Positions 56,701 through 64,000 of a stretch of DNA of 64,000 bases are shown piece by piece (the first letter of the stretch is position 1; each line of letters begins with the position of its first letter). The notes beneath the pieces are model-generated. The model saw only the letters and a list, made by a program, of their open reading frames with translations. It ran no database searches and was not told the DNA's origin. This DNA comes from Haliotis asinina (Eukaryota > Mollusca > Gastropoda > Lepetellida > Haliotidae): contig NC_090295.1 of the NCBI RefSeq assembly GCF_037392515.1, forward strand, positions 20,166,001 to 20,230,000, read 5' to 3'. Made by a program: the position numbers and the translations under genes.

Positions 56701-59700
56701 TGTCATACAACTAAAAGAATATCAAAGGGACACAACACACTTCTGGTCTTGCCTCAAGCATGCAGCTCCATCATGCATTACCAGCTTGCATCAACTAAAG
56801 CTTGTTGATATGATAATTGTTGTCTTGTCCCTATCACCTGTCTTGTACTTAATACGGCTGTATTGTTTGAAAGATGTTGCCATGACATATTTTTTTCACA
56901 CTTCAGAGAATAGAAGCCAGGAGTAAGACTCCTCTGTCTCATCTAGATGCAGACCTTCCACGAAGCAAGAGGCGAGCTACTGACCAATCTCCGGCCCCTA
57001 CAACCGATATCCCTGAGACAGTGTAGGTGTCATGTCAACCATGTTGAAAATGTCCATCAGATAGGATAGGTGTCATTTTGAGAATGTCCCTCAGACAGTG
57101 AATTTCTCATATCAGCCATGTTGAAGTATAGGCGTCATGTTAGCCATCTTGAAATATCCCTCAGAGGGTGTAGGTGTCATGTCAGCCATTTTTCAAATGT
57201 CCTCCAAATAGGATGTGTCATGTCAGCCATCTTGAAAATGTCCATCAACAGTATAGGTGTCATGTTACAGAGATGGCAAGCACTCTGATTTTGGAGGAGT
57301 TACTCCGATTTTCAAACACAAAATCTACTCTGTAGAAAAACCTGACGTTTAGAAAATACAAATATGTTTATGAATTTAGAATCTTTGAAAGAATTTTAGT
57401 AGATAGCCATTTGATTATGTTCATTTGAGTTAAGTATTATCTGGTTAAGTATGCCCAGAAATTGCATATTTCCAGCAGACAAAATCTGGTGTTGTAGGGG
57501 AGGCCCCCCAGACACAAACCATGAAAAGGGTCGTGATCCCCGTCTCACCCTCACCCCCAACTTGCACCTTCAGGGTTCGAGAATTGCTTTGAGCAAGGCA
57601 TGACTTTACTTCTGGAAAATGTCCCTCTGATAGAATGGGGGTCATGTCGGCCTCTTGAAAATGTCCCTCAGGTGGGATTGGGGACATGTCAGCATCTTGA
57701 AAATGTCCCACAAATAGGATAGGGGGCATGTCAGCATCTTGAAAATGTCCCTTAGAGAGGATTGGGGGCATGTCGGTCATCTTGAAAATGTCCCTCAGAG
57801 AGGATGGGGGCATGTCAGCCATCTTGAAAATGTCCTTCAGACAGGATTGGGGGCATGTCAGCAACTTGAAAATGTCCCTCAGAGAGGATTAGGGGGCATG
57901 TCAGCAGTCTTGAAAATGTCCCTTAGATAGAGTGGGGGGCCTGTCAGTCAACTGAAGCCCTGTAATAACTTGCACGTTTTCTGCTTTGTTCCAGGGATGG
58001 TGATTCTGTCATGACTCCAGACTGTGAAGAAAACAGACTTGATGCAGCCACTACTGAATCTGTTAGTCAAGATAAGGTACCTATTTTAAATTAGTAATTT
58101 CTTCTCGACCTGACTCTTGCTTATTATGCTTATGTCCTCCCTCTATGCAAAGATAGTGGAAGACTTGGAATCTCTAGAATTTCGCTTCTACCTGAAGCTG
58201 ACGTACAATACACTCACCCATCAGAGCCTCCCTTTTCCGGTCACATGACCAACCACACTTGTCACTCTCTCCTTCATCACCCGACAAGGACAGTTGGAGG
58301 CATTTTGGGAACTGATATTGCAGTAACAGTAGCCTTTTGCTATATACAGGATCTTATGATGTATTATTTTCTCGGTTTCCATGGAAACGTTTCGGACCTA
58401 TTCTGAAAAGTGAGAGGTGTGTTTCGTTTCCAGAACAGAACTCAAAAACTTCTCAATATCTGTGAGTAAAACTTGGTAGATATGTGTGGCAGACCCCAAA
58501 GTGGTGCCTTCTGCTATTTACAGGTTTTTGTGATTTAATTTTTTCTCCGGTTCCATGGACACATTTCGGACTTAGTCTCAAAATGGAGGGATAGGCTTCG
58601 TTTCTGGAGCATAACTCAAAAACTGTTCTATATTTTTCTGCAAAACTTGGTAGATATGTGTGGCAGACCCTAAAGTGGTGCATTTTGCTATTTACAAGTT
58701 TTTGTGATGTATTATTTTCGCGGTTTCCATGGAAACATTTCGGACATAGTCTCAAAAGTGAGAGGTGTGTTTCGTTTCCGGAACAGAACTCAAAAAGTTC
58801 TTAATATCTGTGAGTAAAACTTGGTAGATATTTGTGGCAGACCCCTAAGTGGTGCATTTTGCTATTTACAGGTTTTCGTGATTTATTATTTTCTCGGGTT
58901 CCATGGACACATTTCGGACTTAGTCTCAACATGGTGGGATAGGCTTTCATTTTCAGAGCACAACTCAAATACCATTTGATATCTTTCAACATATCTTGGC
59001 AGATATATGAGGCACATCTTGAAGTGGTGCCTTTTGCTGTTTACAGATATATGGCATTTATATTTTTCATGATTTCCATAGAAACGATTCAAACTTAGTC
59101 TAAGAAAACATCAAGTAACCTTCAGATGATTTGTCCTTTCAAATATGTGGGGTGATATGTCATGTTCTGATGACTCTTGTTTATCAAAATTGATATTTTA
59201 TACTTATCCTGACTCATGGTGTCGAGCCCTCTTAACCGTCCCTCTCAGGTACACTGAATTCACAGTAATTCTCATGTAGGGCTTATGAGACTTCGGAGAG
59301 AGTGATAAGGATGTTGGTCTTGTGACCCTCTTTTGGGGGAAAGGGAGACTTCAAGTGGGTGAGTGTTTTGTACATCCGATTCAATCAGATGGGAATCTAT
59401 GAGTCATGATAAGTACAAAATGAATTTTATTTAAAAAATTACGTAATTGTAATTCAAATTAAGAGTAATCATTCTGCTTCATTATTATCTTGAAATCCTG
59501 GAATGTATTGATACAGAATGGTTCAATGTTTGACTGTAATACCTGTTGTAAAGTGACAAATACAGTATGTACTTTACAGAAAGCATGCCTTTGAACTTGC
59601 AATTATTTTTGTCAAATTTTACAAAACAGGCTCTTTGTTGCAAAAATATTCAAGTGTTTCTTTCCTAGTATTTAACACATCAGTTGTTATCAAGACTTAA

Positions 59701-62700
59701 AATGTCTTCATATATATGTGATGTTTTGTTTGTCCAGTCATCCACACCATCCAGTAAGACATCGACACCCAACAGGAGATTGCAGCTGGATGGTGTACAC
59801 AAGCCAACAAGACGGAGGAACCTGTCCTTGTACCCAGGCTTGAATTCTTCATTTGCTGGGGTGAGTGTCCTGAAGTAATCAGTCCTGTCCCAGGAGTTTA
59901 ATATTTTTGGTGTCGGTATTTTTAAGTAATCAATCCCAGTACCTTGCCTTCCTTACTTCATAAGTTGGGTTTAGTATTCTGTAATCTGTCCCAGAAGCCA
60001 GTTGTCTCACCCTTTACCTTGGCTGCAGTGCTTCATTTGCTGGTGTTAGTACCACAGTAGTCTCACCCTTTACCTAGGCTTCAATGCTTCATTTGCTGGT
60101 GTTGGTACAACAGTAATCTGACCCTTTACCTTGGCTTCATTTGCTGGTGTTAGTACCACAGTCGTCTCACCCTTTACCTTGGCTTCATTTGCTGGTGTTA
60201 GTACCACAGTCGTCTCACCCTTTACTTTGGCTTCATTTGCTGGTGTTGGTACCACAGTAATCTGACCCTTCACCTTGGCTTCAGTGCTTCATTTGCTGGT
60301 GTTGGTACCACAGTAGTCTGACCCTTTACCTAGGCTTCAGTGCTTCATTTGATGGTGTTGTTACCACAGTAATCTGACCCTTCACCTAGGCTTCAGTGCT
60401 TCATTTGCTGGTGTTGGTACCACAGTAATCTGACCCTTTACCTTGGCTTCAATGCTTCATTTGCTGGTGTTGTTACCACAGTAATCTGACCCTTTACCTA
60501 GGCTTCAATGCTTCATTTGCTGGTGTTGGTACAACAGTAAGCTGACCCTTTACCTTGGCTTCAGTGCTTCATTTGCTTGTGTTGTTACCACAGTAATCTG
60601 ACCCTTCACCTAAGCTTCAGTGCTTCATTTGCTGGTGTTGGTACCACAGCAGTCTGACCCTTTACCTTGGCTTCAAAGCTTCATTTGCTGGTGTTTGTGC
60701 TACAGTAATCTGACCCTTTACCCAGGCTTCAGTGCTTCATTTGCTGGTGTTGGTACCACAGTAATCTGACCCTTTACCTAGGCTTCAATGCTTCATGTGC
60801 TGGTGTTGGGACCACAGTAATCTGATCCTTTACCTTGGCTTCAATGATCAATTTGCTGTTGCTGGTATTCTGTACTTACCTGTCTCTGTATTTTTGGTAC
60901 AATATTTGTAATTCAGTGGGAATCTCAAATTCATTTGTAAAGGTAAATATTCTGTAGTCAGAACCCAGACTTGAATTGTACATTTGCTGAAGTTTCTGTT
61001 CCCTACCCTGTACCCCATGTGCTAGGACTGGTATAACGTCCAGAGGTATGTAAACTGATCTTGCAGTTGACTGCTATTCAGGTACCAGTGGCGCGAGTGT
61101 CAGCTACAGCAGATGACTATGAGGCAGATCGAGAGGCTGAGCGGCAGCGAGTGCAGGACATGTTGGAAGATGCCGAGACATCCATCAAACAGAAGAGCAT
61201 TCCAGGTGCAATAACAATACAATATAGGAAAAGTTCAGTCAATAGTTCAGTAGCCATGGCCATCCTCCAGTCTGTGAGTGAGAGTTTAGTTATACGCCGC
61301 ACTCAGCTGTATTCCAGCTATATGGCGGCGGTCTGTAAATAGTCATGATCAACAGCATGAGCATCGATCTGTGCAACTGGGAACCAGTGACGTGTCAACC
61401 AAGTCTGTGAGCCTGACCACCCAATCCCATTATTCACCTGTTAAGACAAACATAGTTGCCTTTCGTGGCAGCATGGGTTGCTGAAGGCCTGTTCTACTCC
61501 AGACCTTCACAGGTTCCAGCTACTTGATGGAACACTTTCTTGTCTTCAACTTGATGGTTGGTTGGTTGGTTGGTTGGTTGGCTGGTTGTTACATAAAGCT
61601 GCACCCTGTAGTGTTCCAACGATATGGCAGGCCTGTCTGTAAATAATCAATCTGGACCAGGCAGTCCAGTGATTTATGTCAGTGTACACAATGAGAACAC
61701 AGTAGCATGTGTCAGCTAAATTAGTGAGTCTGACAACCCGATGCCTCTTACCTCAAGGTGTCATGGGGCAGTCCAGTGGTTAAGGCGTTCACCCATCAAG
61801 CTGAAGACCCGGGTTCAATTCTCCACCTTTTCACAATATGTGAAGCCTATTTCTGGTGTCCCCAGCTGTGAGATTGCTGGAATATAGCTCAAGGCAGTAT
61901 AAAACTCACTCACTCACAAAAGCATGGGTTGCTGAAGATCAATTTTAGCATGTATCATCACATGTAGTTCCAGTTGTATGATAGTGGTCTTGAAATAATA
62001 GATAAGTAGCAGGGGCCCCTTTCACAAAGCTCTCATAAGCCTAAGATCTCGTAACTTTTCTCGTAGCATTCGTACCTCCTATACCATAACATAGGAAGTA
62101 GGAATGCTACGAGAAAAGTTACGAGACCTTAGGCTTACGAGAGTTTTGTGAAAGGGGCCCCAGGTCTGACCATTCTATTATAAGTCACCTCTTCTATAAC
62201 TACAGCAGGTTTGCCTGACAAGCAGTTTGTCGTGATTCCCTGTTAGTGCTGTTACAGTTTGGTGTAAACATGATTCCAGATACTCCATATTCAATTACTT
62301 GTCCCAAAGGGTTGACCTTACAGGTCTAAAGTAGAAATAAAGAATCAGTCCTGGAGACAAGAAAAGATGGAACTTGTTATTACTCTACCTGATGCTTAGC
62401 AGTGAGGGAATAGGAATTGATCGGCTCTGAGTCAGCATACTGTATTTGAGTTGGGTATCCATTTGAAACTACTGTAGAAATGACATTTGTTGCGATGATT
62501 GACACACAAACTTATGCATGTTGCTTTCTGTCTTGAAATTGACGTTGAACCCTTTTACACCTCACAAAGTTAGGGTTTCTCATTTTGGCAGCCACAATGC
62601 CAAATTCCGCAAAAGTTCACAGCCACAATGGTGCATTGTGAAGTTCAGATGAATCTTCCTGGTTGTAAATATGTCTCTTGTTGCAGGTACTGATGCGGTG

Positions 62701-64000
62701 GACTCGGCTGCTGCTCCTGCAAGTTCCAGCCAAACGGCAGCCACAATCAGCACTACTTCATCTCAGCAGGCAGGCATCAGCACATCTTCATCACTCCTGT
62801 CTGTACCCACTAATACCAAGACCTTGACATCTGTCAGCCAGACTCCAACCTTATCATCCACCAACCCTCTGTTGAACACCATACCAACCTCCACCACCAA
62901 TCCTCTCTTAAACAGCAAGCCGACTCCAAGTACAAATCCTTTGTTGAACACTAAACTGGCACCCACTACCACAGCTTCCCAAGTGGACCTCACCTTCAAG
63001 CCTATCTTTGGTGCTGTGACCACAGGATCATCTGCTAGCACCTCAACAACAGCATCGGTGACAACCCCAGTGTCATCCACGACTGCTTCAAGCTTCAACC
63101 CCATCTTTCCACCAGCAGCATCAACAGCTGTGTCTACAGGAACATCAACAACAACAACAACAACAAACCTTGTTGTGCCGACTCCATCAACTAAAACAGA
63201 CACTGGCAGTTCTGGCTTAACAGCAGCTCAGGCACTGTTTAACACATTTAATTCACCTGCCAATCCCCCACCCCCATACCCAGGCACTACCCAAGTCGGA
63301 AATGCCCCTGTCAACTTCTCCAGTGCTCCAGCTAAACCAAGCTCTCAAGTCATCGGCATCTTACCCCTGACTACCAGTACACCCAAGCCTGCAGTTCAAC
63401 CTGGCTTCTCGTTATCTGGACCTACTGCTCTACAGTTTGGGCAGACTTCAGCTCCTTCATCAACTAGTACAGCATCTTCGAACCAACCAGGATCTACTGG
63501 ACTTCCAGTCCCTACTTTTTCTTTTGGTCAACAACCTGCAGCAACTACCACAAATGTTACATTTGGAGGAAGTGGTTCTGTACCTGCGACCACAAAAGAC
63601 ATCACTGCAGGACAGACAACTGGACTTTCAACTCCAGCTAAAAACCTGTTTGGAGCAGCTACCACTGCATCATCCACTGCATCAAACGTGCTTGGGTTTG
63701 GGCAGAATCTCACCGGTTCAGCAACTGTTAATCAGTTTGGACAGAATACTGCTGTATCCACTGCTTCTAGTGGGTTTCAGTTCGGACAGAGTAACAGCTC
63801 GACTGCACAGTCTTCTGGGTTTCAGGTGGGATCAGTGTCAACAACTCAAGCAAAGACTTCCTCAGGTCCAGGGTTATTCTCCTTTGGTGCAACTTCTGCA
63901 GCTGGGACAGCAGCTTCGTTTGGCAACACCAGCAACACTGCACTTGGAGTTAGTAGCACAGCTGCTCCAGTGTTTGGATCCGGGAGCACTTCCACAACTG
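44706..64000 (+). CDS. POM121: POM121-like nuclear pore membrane nucleoporin, 5' part (10 exons, runs off the window)
   Basis: Integral membrane nucleoporin that anchors and helps assemble the nuclear pore. Exons: 44,706-45,313; 45,922-46,155; 47,922-48,005; 48,363-48,434; 55,492-55,744; 56,907-57,022; 57,995-58,076; 59,738-59,860; 61,082-61,205; 62,687-64,000 (open). All phases join, giving about 1,003 residues so far. I chose ATG 44,706 (MSLNFSTV) because it directly precedes the hydrophobic stretch at residues about 8-43 (one or two membrane helices). The TVRVAPPD motif (residue about 267) and ALRERR block match vertebrate POM121. Basic nuclear-localisation-like clusters follow (AKRQK, RSKRRA, TRRRN). 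Exon 10 is Ser/Thr/Pro-rich with four STNPLLN-type repeats, a FKPIF motif and about ten FG dipeptides (FSFGQ, FQFGQ, LGFGQ). Intron 3 uses a GC donor; intron 4 holds a LINE. Confidence 0.93.
45314..45921. other. POM121 intron 1, nothing recognised
   Basis: Donor GTAAGT at 45,314, acceptor TTCTAG ending at 45,921. Unique-looking sequence. Confidence 0.5.
46905..47060 (+). repeat. SINE family 2 (tRNA-like) copy
   Basis: The A-box-like TAGCCTAGTGGTTAAAAGC and B-box-like 'catttcagttcccc' are in tRNA order, followed by 'gaagcccatttctggtctcc' and 'aatattgctaaaagcggcat'. In POM121 intron 2; the remainder of that intron (46,156-47,921) shows nothing else clear. Confidence 0.85.
47710..47870 (+). repeat. 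SINE family 2 copy, diverged
   Basis: 'actgaagatccagattcaat', 'gcccatttctggttcccccc', 'gctgctaaaagccatacaaa' and an 'actcactcactcactcc' tail just upstream of POM121 exon 3. Confidence 0.75.
48006..48362 (+). other. GC-AG intron of POM121
   Basis: The exon ends GAAAGAAG and the intron begins GCAACA; the acceptor is TATTCCAG. Only this junction gives phase 2 into the next exon and the expected ALRERR-KRSLVV continuity. The nearby GT sites give the wrong phase or a stop. Confidence 0.75.
49315..49326 (+). repeat. Target-site duplication of the LINE, 5' copy
   Basis: CTGAAACTCCTG, identical to 55,435-55,446. Confidence 0.9.
49894..51192 (+). CDS. LINE ORF1, nucleic-acid-binding protein with three CCHC-type knuckles
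   Basis: 432 codons from ATG 49,894. The N-terminal half (PRFLVIETPDKTPLKLNPF...) is the RRM-like region seen in ORF1 proteins of this LINE group. Residues about 197-250 hold three Cys/His knuckles: CFKCQKYGHGVSTC, CAHCGEKTHTTEDC, CTNCSGDHSSSSKQC. The C-terminal tail is Ser/Lys-rich and low in complexity. It stops at TAG 51,190-51,192. It binds element RNA in the ribonucleoprotein particle (family knowledge). Confidence 0.92.
   Translation: MMNHMTPIMAYEIPPKKTKRPLEIDPVDTSHRPSLSIEYWPRFLVIETPDKTPLKLNPFAVSKGIQGIAGDVKNIRRLRSGALLIECGKKQQTTNLMNIESFVGIPVTVSAHKTLNTSKGIVRDCDRLFADMSELDIACEMKDQGVLYVKRFSTRKNNETIQTNTYLFSFSLPNAPKSVKAGYCNIQVETYIPNPLRCFKCQKYGHGVSTCTLSVVCAHCGEKTHTTEDCDSDFKKCTNCSGDHSSSSKQCPIWKEQMAINKIKFTQNISFSEAKKLVKRSDLLESYATVAKSSSEFSSKITKSSTGCQTTLTWVSSDSPQVLYPAISSQTEESLPTTSKSSDHKSSSQSRSESHSTADRQQIVKTKPKPKSDASKQQSGRAPKGSQNKIQLFNKYGSLEDMDVSENVHSRAHSLSPSKRVRGRSPKNPPKR
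51165..54878 (+). CDS. LINE ORF2: endonuclease, reverse transcriptase, RNase H
   Basis: The frame opens after TAG 51,162-51,164 and runs to TGA 54,876-54,878, about 1,237 codons. APE endonuclease: VQWNCRGL (51,210), CLQET, MGDLNGHNP and SDHFPT supply the conserved catalytic residues. RT: YRPISLTSC, FFDLEKAYDT, GVPQGSILS and the FVDD active site at 53,190-53,201. RNase H: FTDGSKDGG near 54,088, SDSLSCLQAI, and WLPSHVGISGN...AD near 54,380-54,430. A C-terminal CIPC...H...C motif follows. No in-frame ATG occurs before residue about 95, after the first endonuclease motifs, so the start must be non-AUG, by frameshift from ORF1, or by reinitiation. Confidence 0.94.
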   Translation: MPKKSPQKIVYSNNIVQWNCRGLRANLHELQLLVQDFTPSALCLQETYLKQTDAFDLRHFNAYHCFSPLGDRATGGSSILVKQNVIQSPVSLNSNMQAVAVRIILHVAFTLCSLYISPSSAFAKTDLQALYDQLPKPCIIMGDLNGHNPLWGSVNTNTRGKLLEDFCSDNDLCIYNDGSNTYLHPATGTYSALDLSLTNSELFNEFEWSVHDDLCGSDHFPTILKAVTPSDVPPSSKRNFTKANWTLYETLCAEKLKPELFIDVPDAIKCFTDELNSIADECIPNSSVVPHIRKPWFNDECKQARKARKKAEHYFRRHPMVHNLNKFKILNAKARRTFKQNKRQSWQNYVSKINSRTPMSKVWNMVQKIKGKGTKSTVHHLKHGDQLLTDKSDIANKLGETLAKHSSSSNYVPKFQQYQKQQEKKTINFNSDNGEDYNEAFSIHELHTALDQAHDTATGADNIHYQLLKHLPESCLETLLNIFDDIWTSGNFPPSWRDAIVVPIPKPGRDHTDPSNYRPISLTSCVCKTMERMINNRLVWYLETNNLITDIQCGFRKNRSTVDHLVRLESFVKNALINKQHTVSIFFDLEKAYDTTWKYGILRDLHDYGLRGRLPQFIANFLKDRQFQVRVGSTLSDHYNQDQGVPQGSILSVTLFSIKINSLSKVLNDSIDGSLFVDDFNISCRGKNMHTIERQLQLCLNKINKWCLENGFKFSKSKTNCIHFCRKYKPHKDSELSLDGTPIKVVKEAKFLGLIFDSHLTFLPHIKSLKTKCLKALDLLKVVSNTKWGGDQATLLHLYRSLIRSKLDYGSIVYGGACNSNLKLLDSVHHQGLRLCLGSFRTSPIDSLYVEADEPSLTQRRIKLSLQYTTKLYSDESNPAYNCVFNPLYEDLYNKKSSLVPPLGHRIKPFISSAGIELESISPSRLLSSPPWQLVRPQVDLTLTFFKKSETNDLQYKQEYHQLKHKYSNYKPLFTDGSKDGGAVACATVIGSRTISSRLPDNSSIFTAEANAILTALKYIQRHPKRKQYIIYSDSLSCLQAIKNISCKHPLLIEIIELYNDLATGQYDIVFCWLPSHVGISGNTLADLAAKAALNKSVTPLLIPYSDYKATIRSYIRDLMQKKWDTQVGINKLHETKPYIGYTHLGCQSRFEEVILRRCRVGHTRYTHAYLLKGEDPPFCIPCDERVTVKHILLDCVEFSITRDKYFTVKTIKDLFTSVNSHLIIGFLKEIDFLVEF
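54879..55434 (+). repeat. LINE 3' UTR with SINE-like tail
   Basis: The last 65 bp ('gatatggctgaaatattgcc' 'gatgtgacattaaattttaa' then ACTC repeats) resemble the 3' end of SINE family 1 ('tatagctggaatattgctga' 'gtgcggcgtaaaactaaact' CACTC). Confidence 0.8.
55435..55446 (+). repeat. Target-site duplication of the LINE, 3' copy
   Basis: CTGAAACTCCTG, identical to 49,315-49,326. POM121 exon 5 begins 46 bp downstream. Confidence 0.9.
55745..56906. other. POM121 intron 5, nothing recognised
   Basis: Donor GTACAT; acceptor 'ttcacacttcag'. No SINE or array was recognised. A short frame running out of exon 5 is not conserved-looking. Confidence 0.5.
57023..57955 (+). repeat. 42-bp array derived from POM121 exon 6 end and its 5' splice site
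   Basis: Exon 6 ends ATATCCCTGAGACAGT and the intron begins GTAGGTGTCATGTCA. The units repeat this: 'aatatccctcagagggtg' 'taggtgtcatgtcagcc' near 57,155, and a second block at 57,600-57,955 of about eight units of the type 'atgtccctcagagaggattg' 'ggggcatgtcagcatcttga' with 'gtcc' spaced 42 bp. A stretch of about 330 bp of other sequence (about 57,262-57,598) splits the array and was probably inserted. Confidence 0.88.
58085..58310 (+). repeat. End fragment of the long-TIR family
   Basis: 'tgactcttgcttattatgct' and 'ctatgcaaagatagtggaag' match the TIR at 19,745 onward. The opposite end is missing; it starts about 10 bp after POM121 exon 7. Confidence 0.75.
58320..59100. repeat. 174-bp satellite-like array, about 4.4 units, dimeric order
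   Basis: The motif CATGGA(A/C)AC.TTTCGGAC occurs at 58,380, 58,554, 58,728, 58,902 and (diverged) 59,077, a period of 174-175 bp. Units 1 and 3 share 'gtgagaggtgtgtttcgttt'; units 2 and 4 share 'gggataggctt' and 'ggacacatttcggactt'. The array thus has a 348-bp higher-order period. It lies in POM121 intron 7. Confidence 0.93.
59185..59430. mobile_element. Short member of the long-TIR family
   Basis: The left end 'ttgatattttatacttatcc' 'tgactcat' mirrors the right end 'atgagtcatgataagtacaa'. The interior 'cctctcaggtacactgaatt' 'cacagtaatt' is the complement of sequence at about 19,885-19,925 in the larger element. Confidence 0.75.
59985..60870 (+). repeat. 56-bp array derived from POM121 exon 8 end and its 5' splice region
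   Basis: 'cttcatttgctgg' or a close variant recurs at 60,031, 60,087, then at 48-bp spacing (60,135, 60,183, 60,231), then at 60,287 and every 56 bp to 60,791. The 48-bp units lack 8 bp. Exon 8 ends 'ggcttgaattcttcatttgc' TGGG|GTGAGT; the units read 'ggcttcaatgcttcatttgc' TGGTGTTGGT and continue with 'cagtaatctgaccc', like the intron's 'aagtaatcagtcctgtcc'. The unit's donor is degraded (GTTGGT, GTTAGT). Confidence 0.9.
61270..61515 (-). repeat. SINE family 1 copy
   Basis: It starts 'ctgtgagtgagagtttagtt', then 'atacgccgcactcagctgta', 'tatggcggcggtctgtaaat' and 'gcatgggttgctgaaggcct', and ends 'ccagaccttcacaggttcca'. Starts 65 bp after POM121 exon 9. Confidence 0.88.
61555..61595. repeat. (TTGG)n microsatellite
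   Basis: About six TTGG units ending in 'ggctggttgtt', followed by a SINE family 1 copy. Confidence 0.85.
61596..61752 (-). repeat. SINE family 1 copy, diverged
   Basis: 'gatatggcaggcctgtctgt' 'aaataatcaatctggaccag' 'gcagtccagtgat', and 'gtgagtctgacaacccgatg'. Confidence 0.7.
61757..61918 (+). repeat. SINE family 2 (tRNA-like) copy, well preserved
   Basis: 'gcagtccagtggttaaggcg' (box A region) and CCGGGTTCAATTCTCCA (box B), then 'tgaagcctatttctggtgtc', 'gagattgctggaatatagct' and an 'aaactcactcactcac' tail. Confidence 0.88.
62012..62161. repeat. 150-bp near-perfect palindrome (MITE-like hairpin)
   Basis: Arms of about 72 bp: the left starts GGGGCCCCTTTCACAAAGCT and the right ends with its near-complement AGTTTTGTGAAAGGGGCCCC. 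Only a handful of mismatches separate the arms, and the loop is a few bases. It lies in POM121 intron 9. Smaller relatives are at 5,745 and 38,075. Confidence 0.93.

Noticed and set aside
62763..63203. 146-codon reverse frame rich in Val
   Set aside because: Antisense shadow of the Thr/Ser/Pro-rich POM121 exon 10, whose sense frame continues the gene in phase.

Overview
The window is animal nuclear DNA: AT-rich, intron-rich, with three split protein genes, long introns packed with transposable elements, and no rRNA, tRNA gene, operon or CRISPR array. Proteins of human-like architecture together with abundant SINEs ending in (ACTC)n / (GAGT)n suggest a lophotrochozoan, probably a marine gastropod such as an abalone. 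The phylum is an inference, not proven here.

Layout. 1-2,226: last two coding exons of SDF4 (Cab45), + strand. 2,227-9,932: gene-poor interval between two converging 3' ends, with SINEs, an exact 207-bp duplication, a cluster of CRE-like sites and a 50-bp minisatellite. 9,933-44,087: complete NCAPD2 (condensin I subunit D2), - strand, which I assembled by hand as 33 coding exons with matching phases (1,450 codons). Its introns hold a near-intact 6.25-kb DIRS retroelement (13,492-19,742) with inverted repeats and an internal complementary region, a decayed second DIRS copy (27,340-30,848), a long-TIR non-autonomous family, a TA-flanked MITE-like insertion, minisatellites and many SINEs. 44,088-44,705: short head-to-head promoter region. 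44,706-64,000: POM121-like nuclear pore membrane protein, + strand, ten exons, running off the window inside its FG-repeat exon. Its fourth intron holds a full-length RNase H-bearing LINE (49,327-55,434) with a perfect 12-bp target-site duplication.

How the genes relate. NCAPD2 (mitotic chromosome condensation) and POM121 (nuclear pore assembly) share a divergent promoter with CCAAT, ETS-like, YY1-like and CHR-like motifs, which would fit joint cell-cycle control. SDF4 is a Golgi-lumen calcium-binding protein with no evident link to them.

Most unusual observation: in four introns of the two complete genes, a tandem array begins at an exon's 3' end and repeats that exon end together with its 5' splice site (NCAPD2 exons 13 and 20; POM121 exons 6 and 8). 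Unit lengths are 37, about 50, 42 and 56 bp. Other points of interest are reciprocal nesting of DIRS and the long-TIR family, a shared LINE/SINE 3' tail, a possible -1 frameshift site joining the LINE ORFs, a GC-AG intron in POM121 and an RS-rich domain in the DIRS Gag-like protein.
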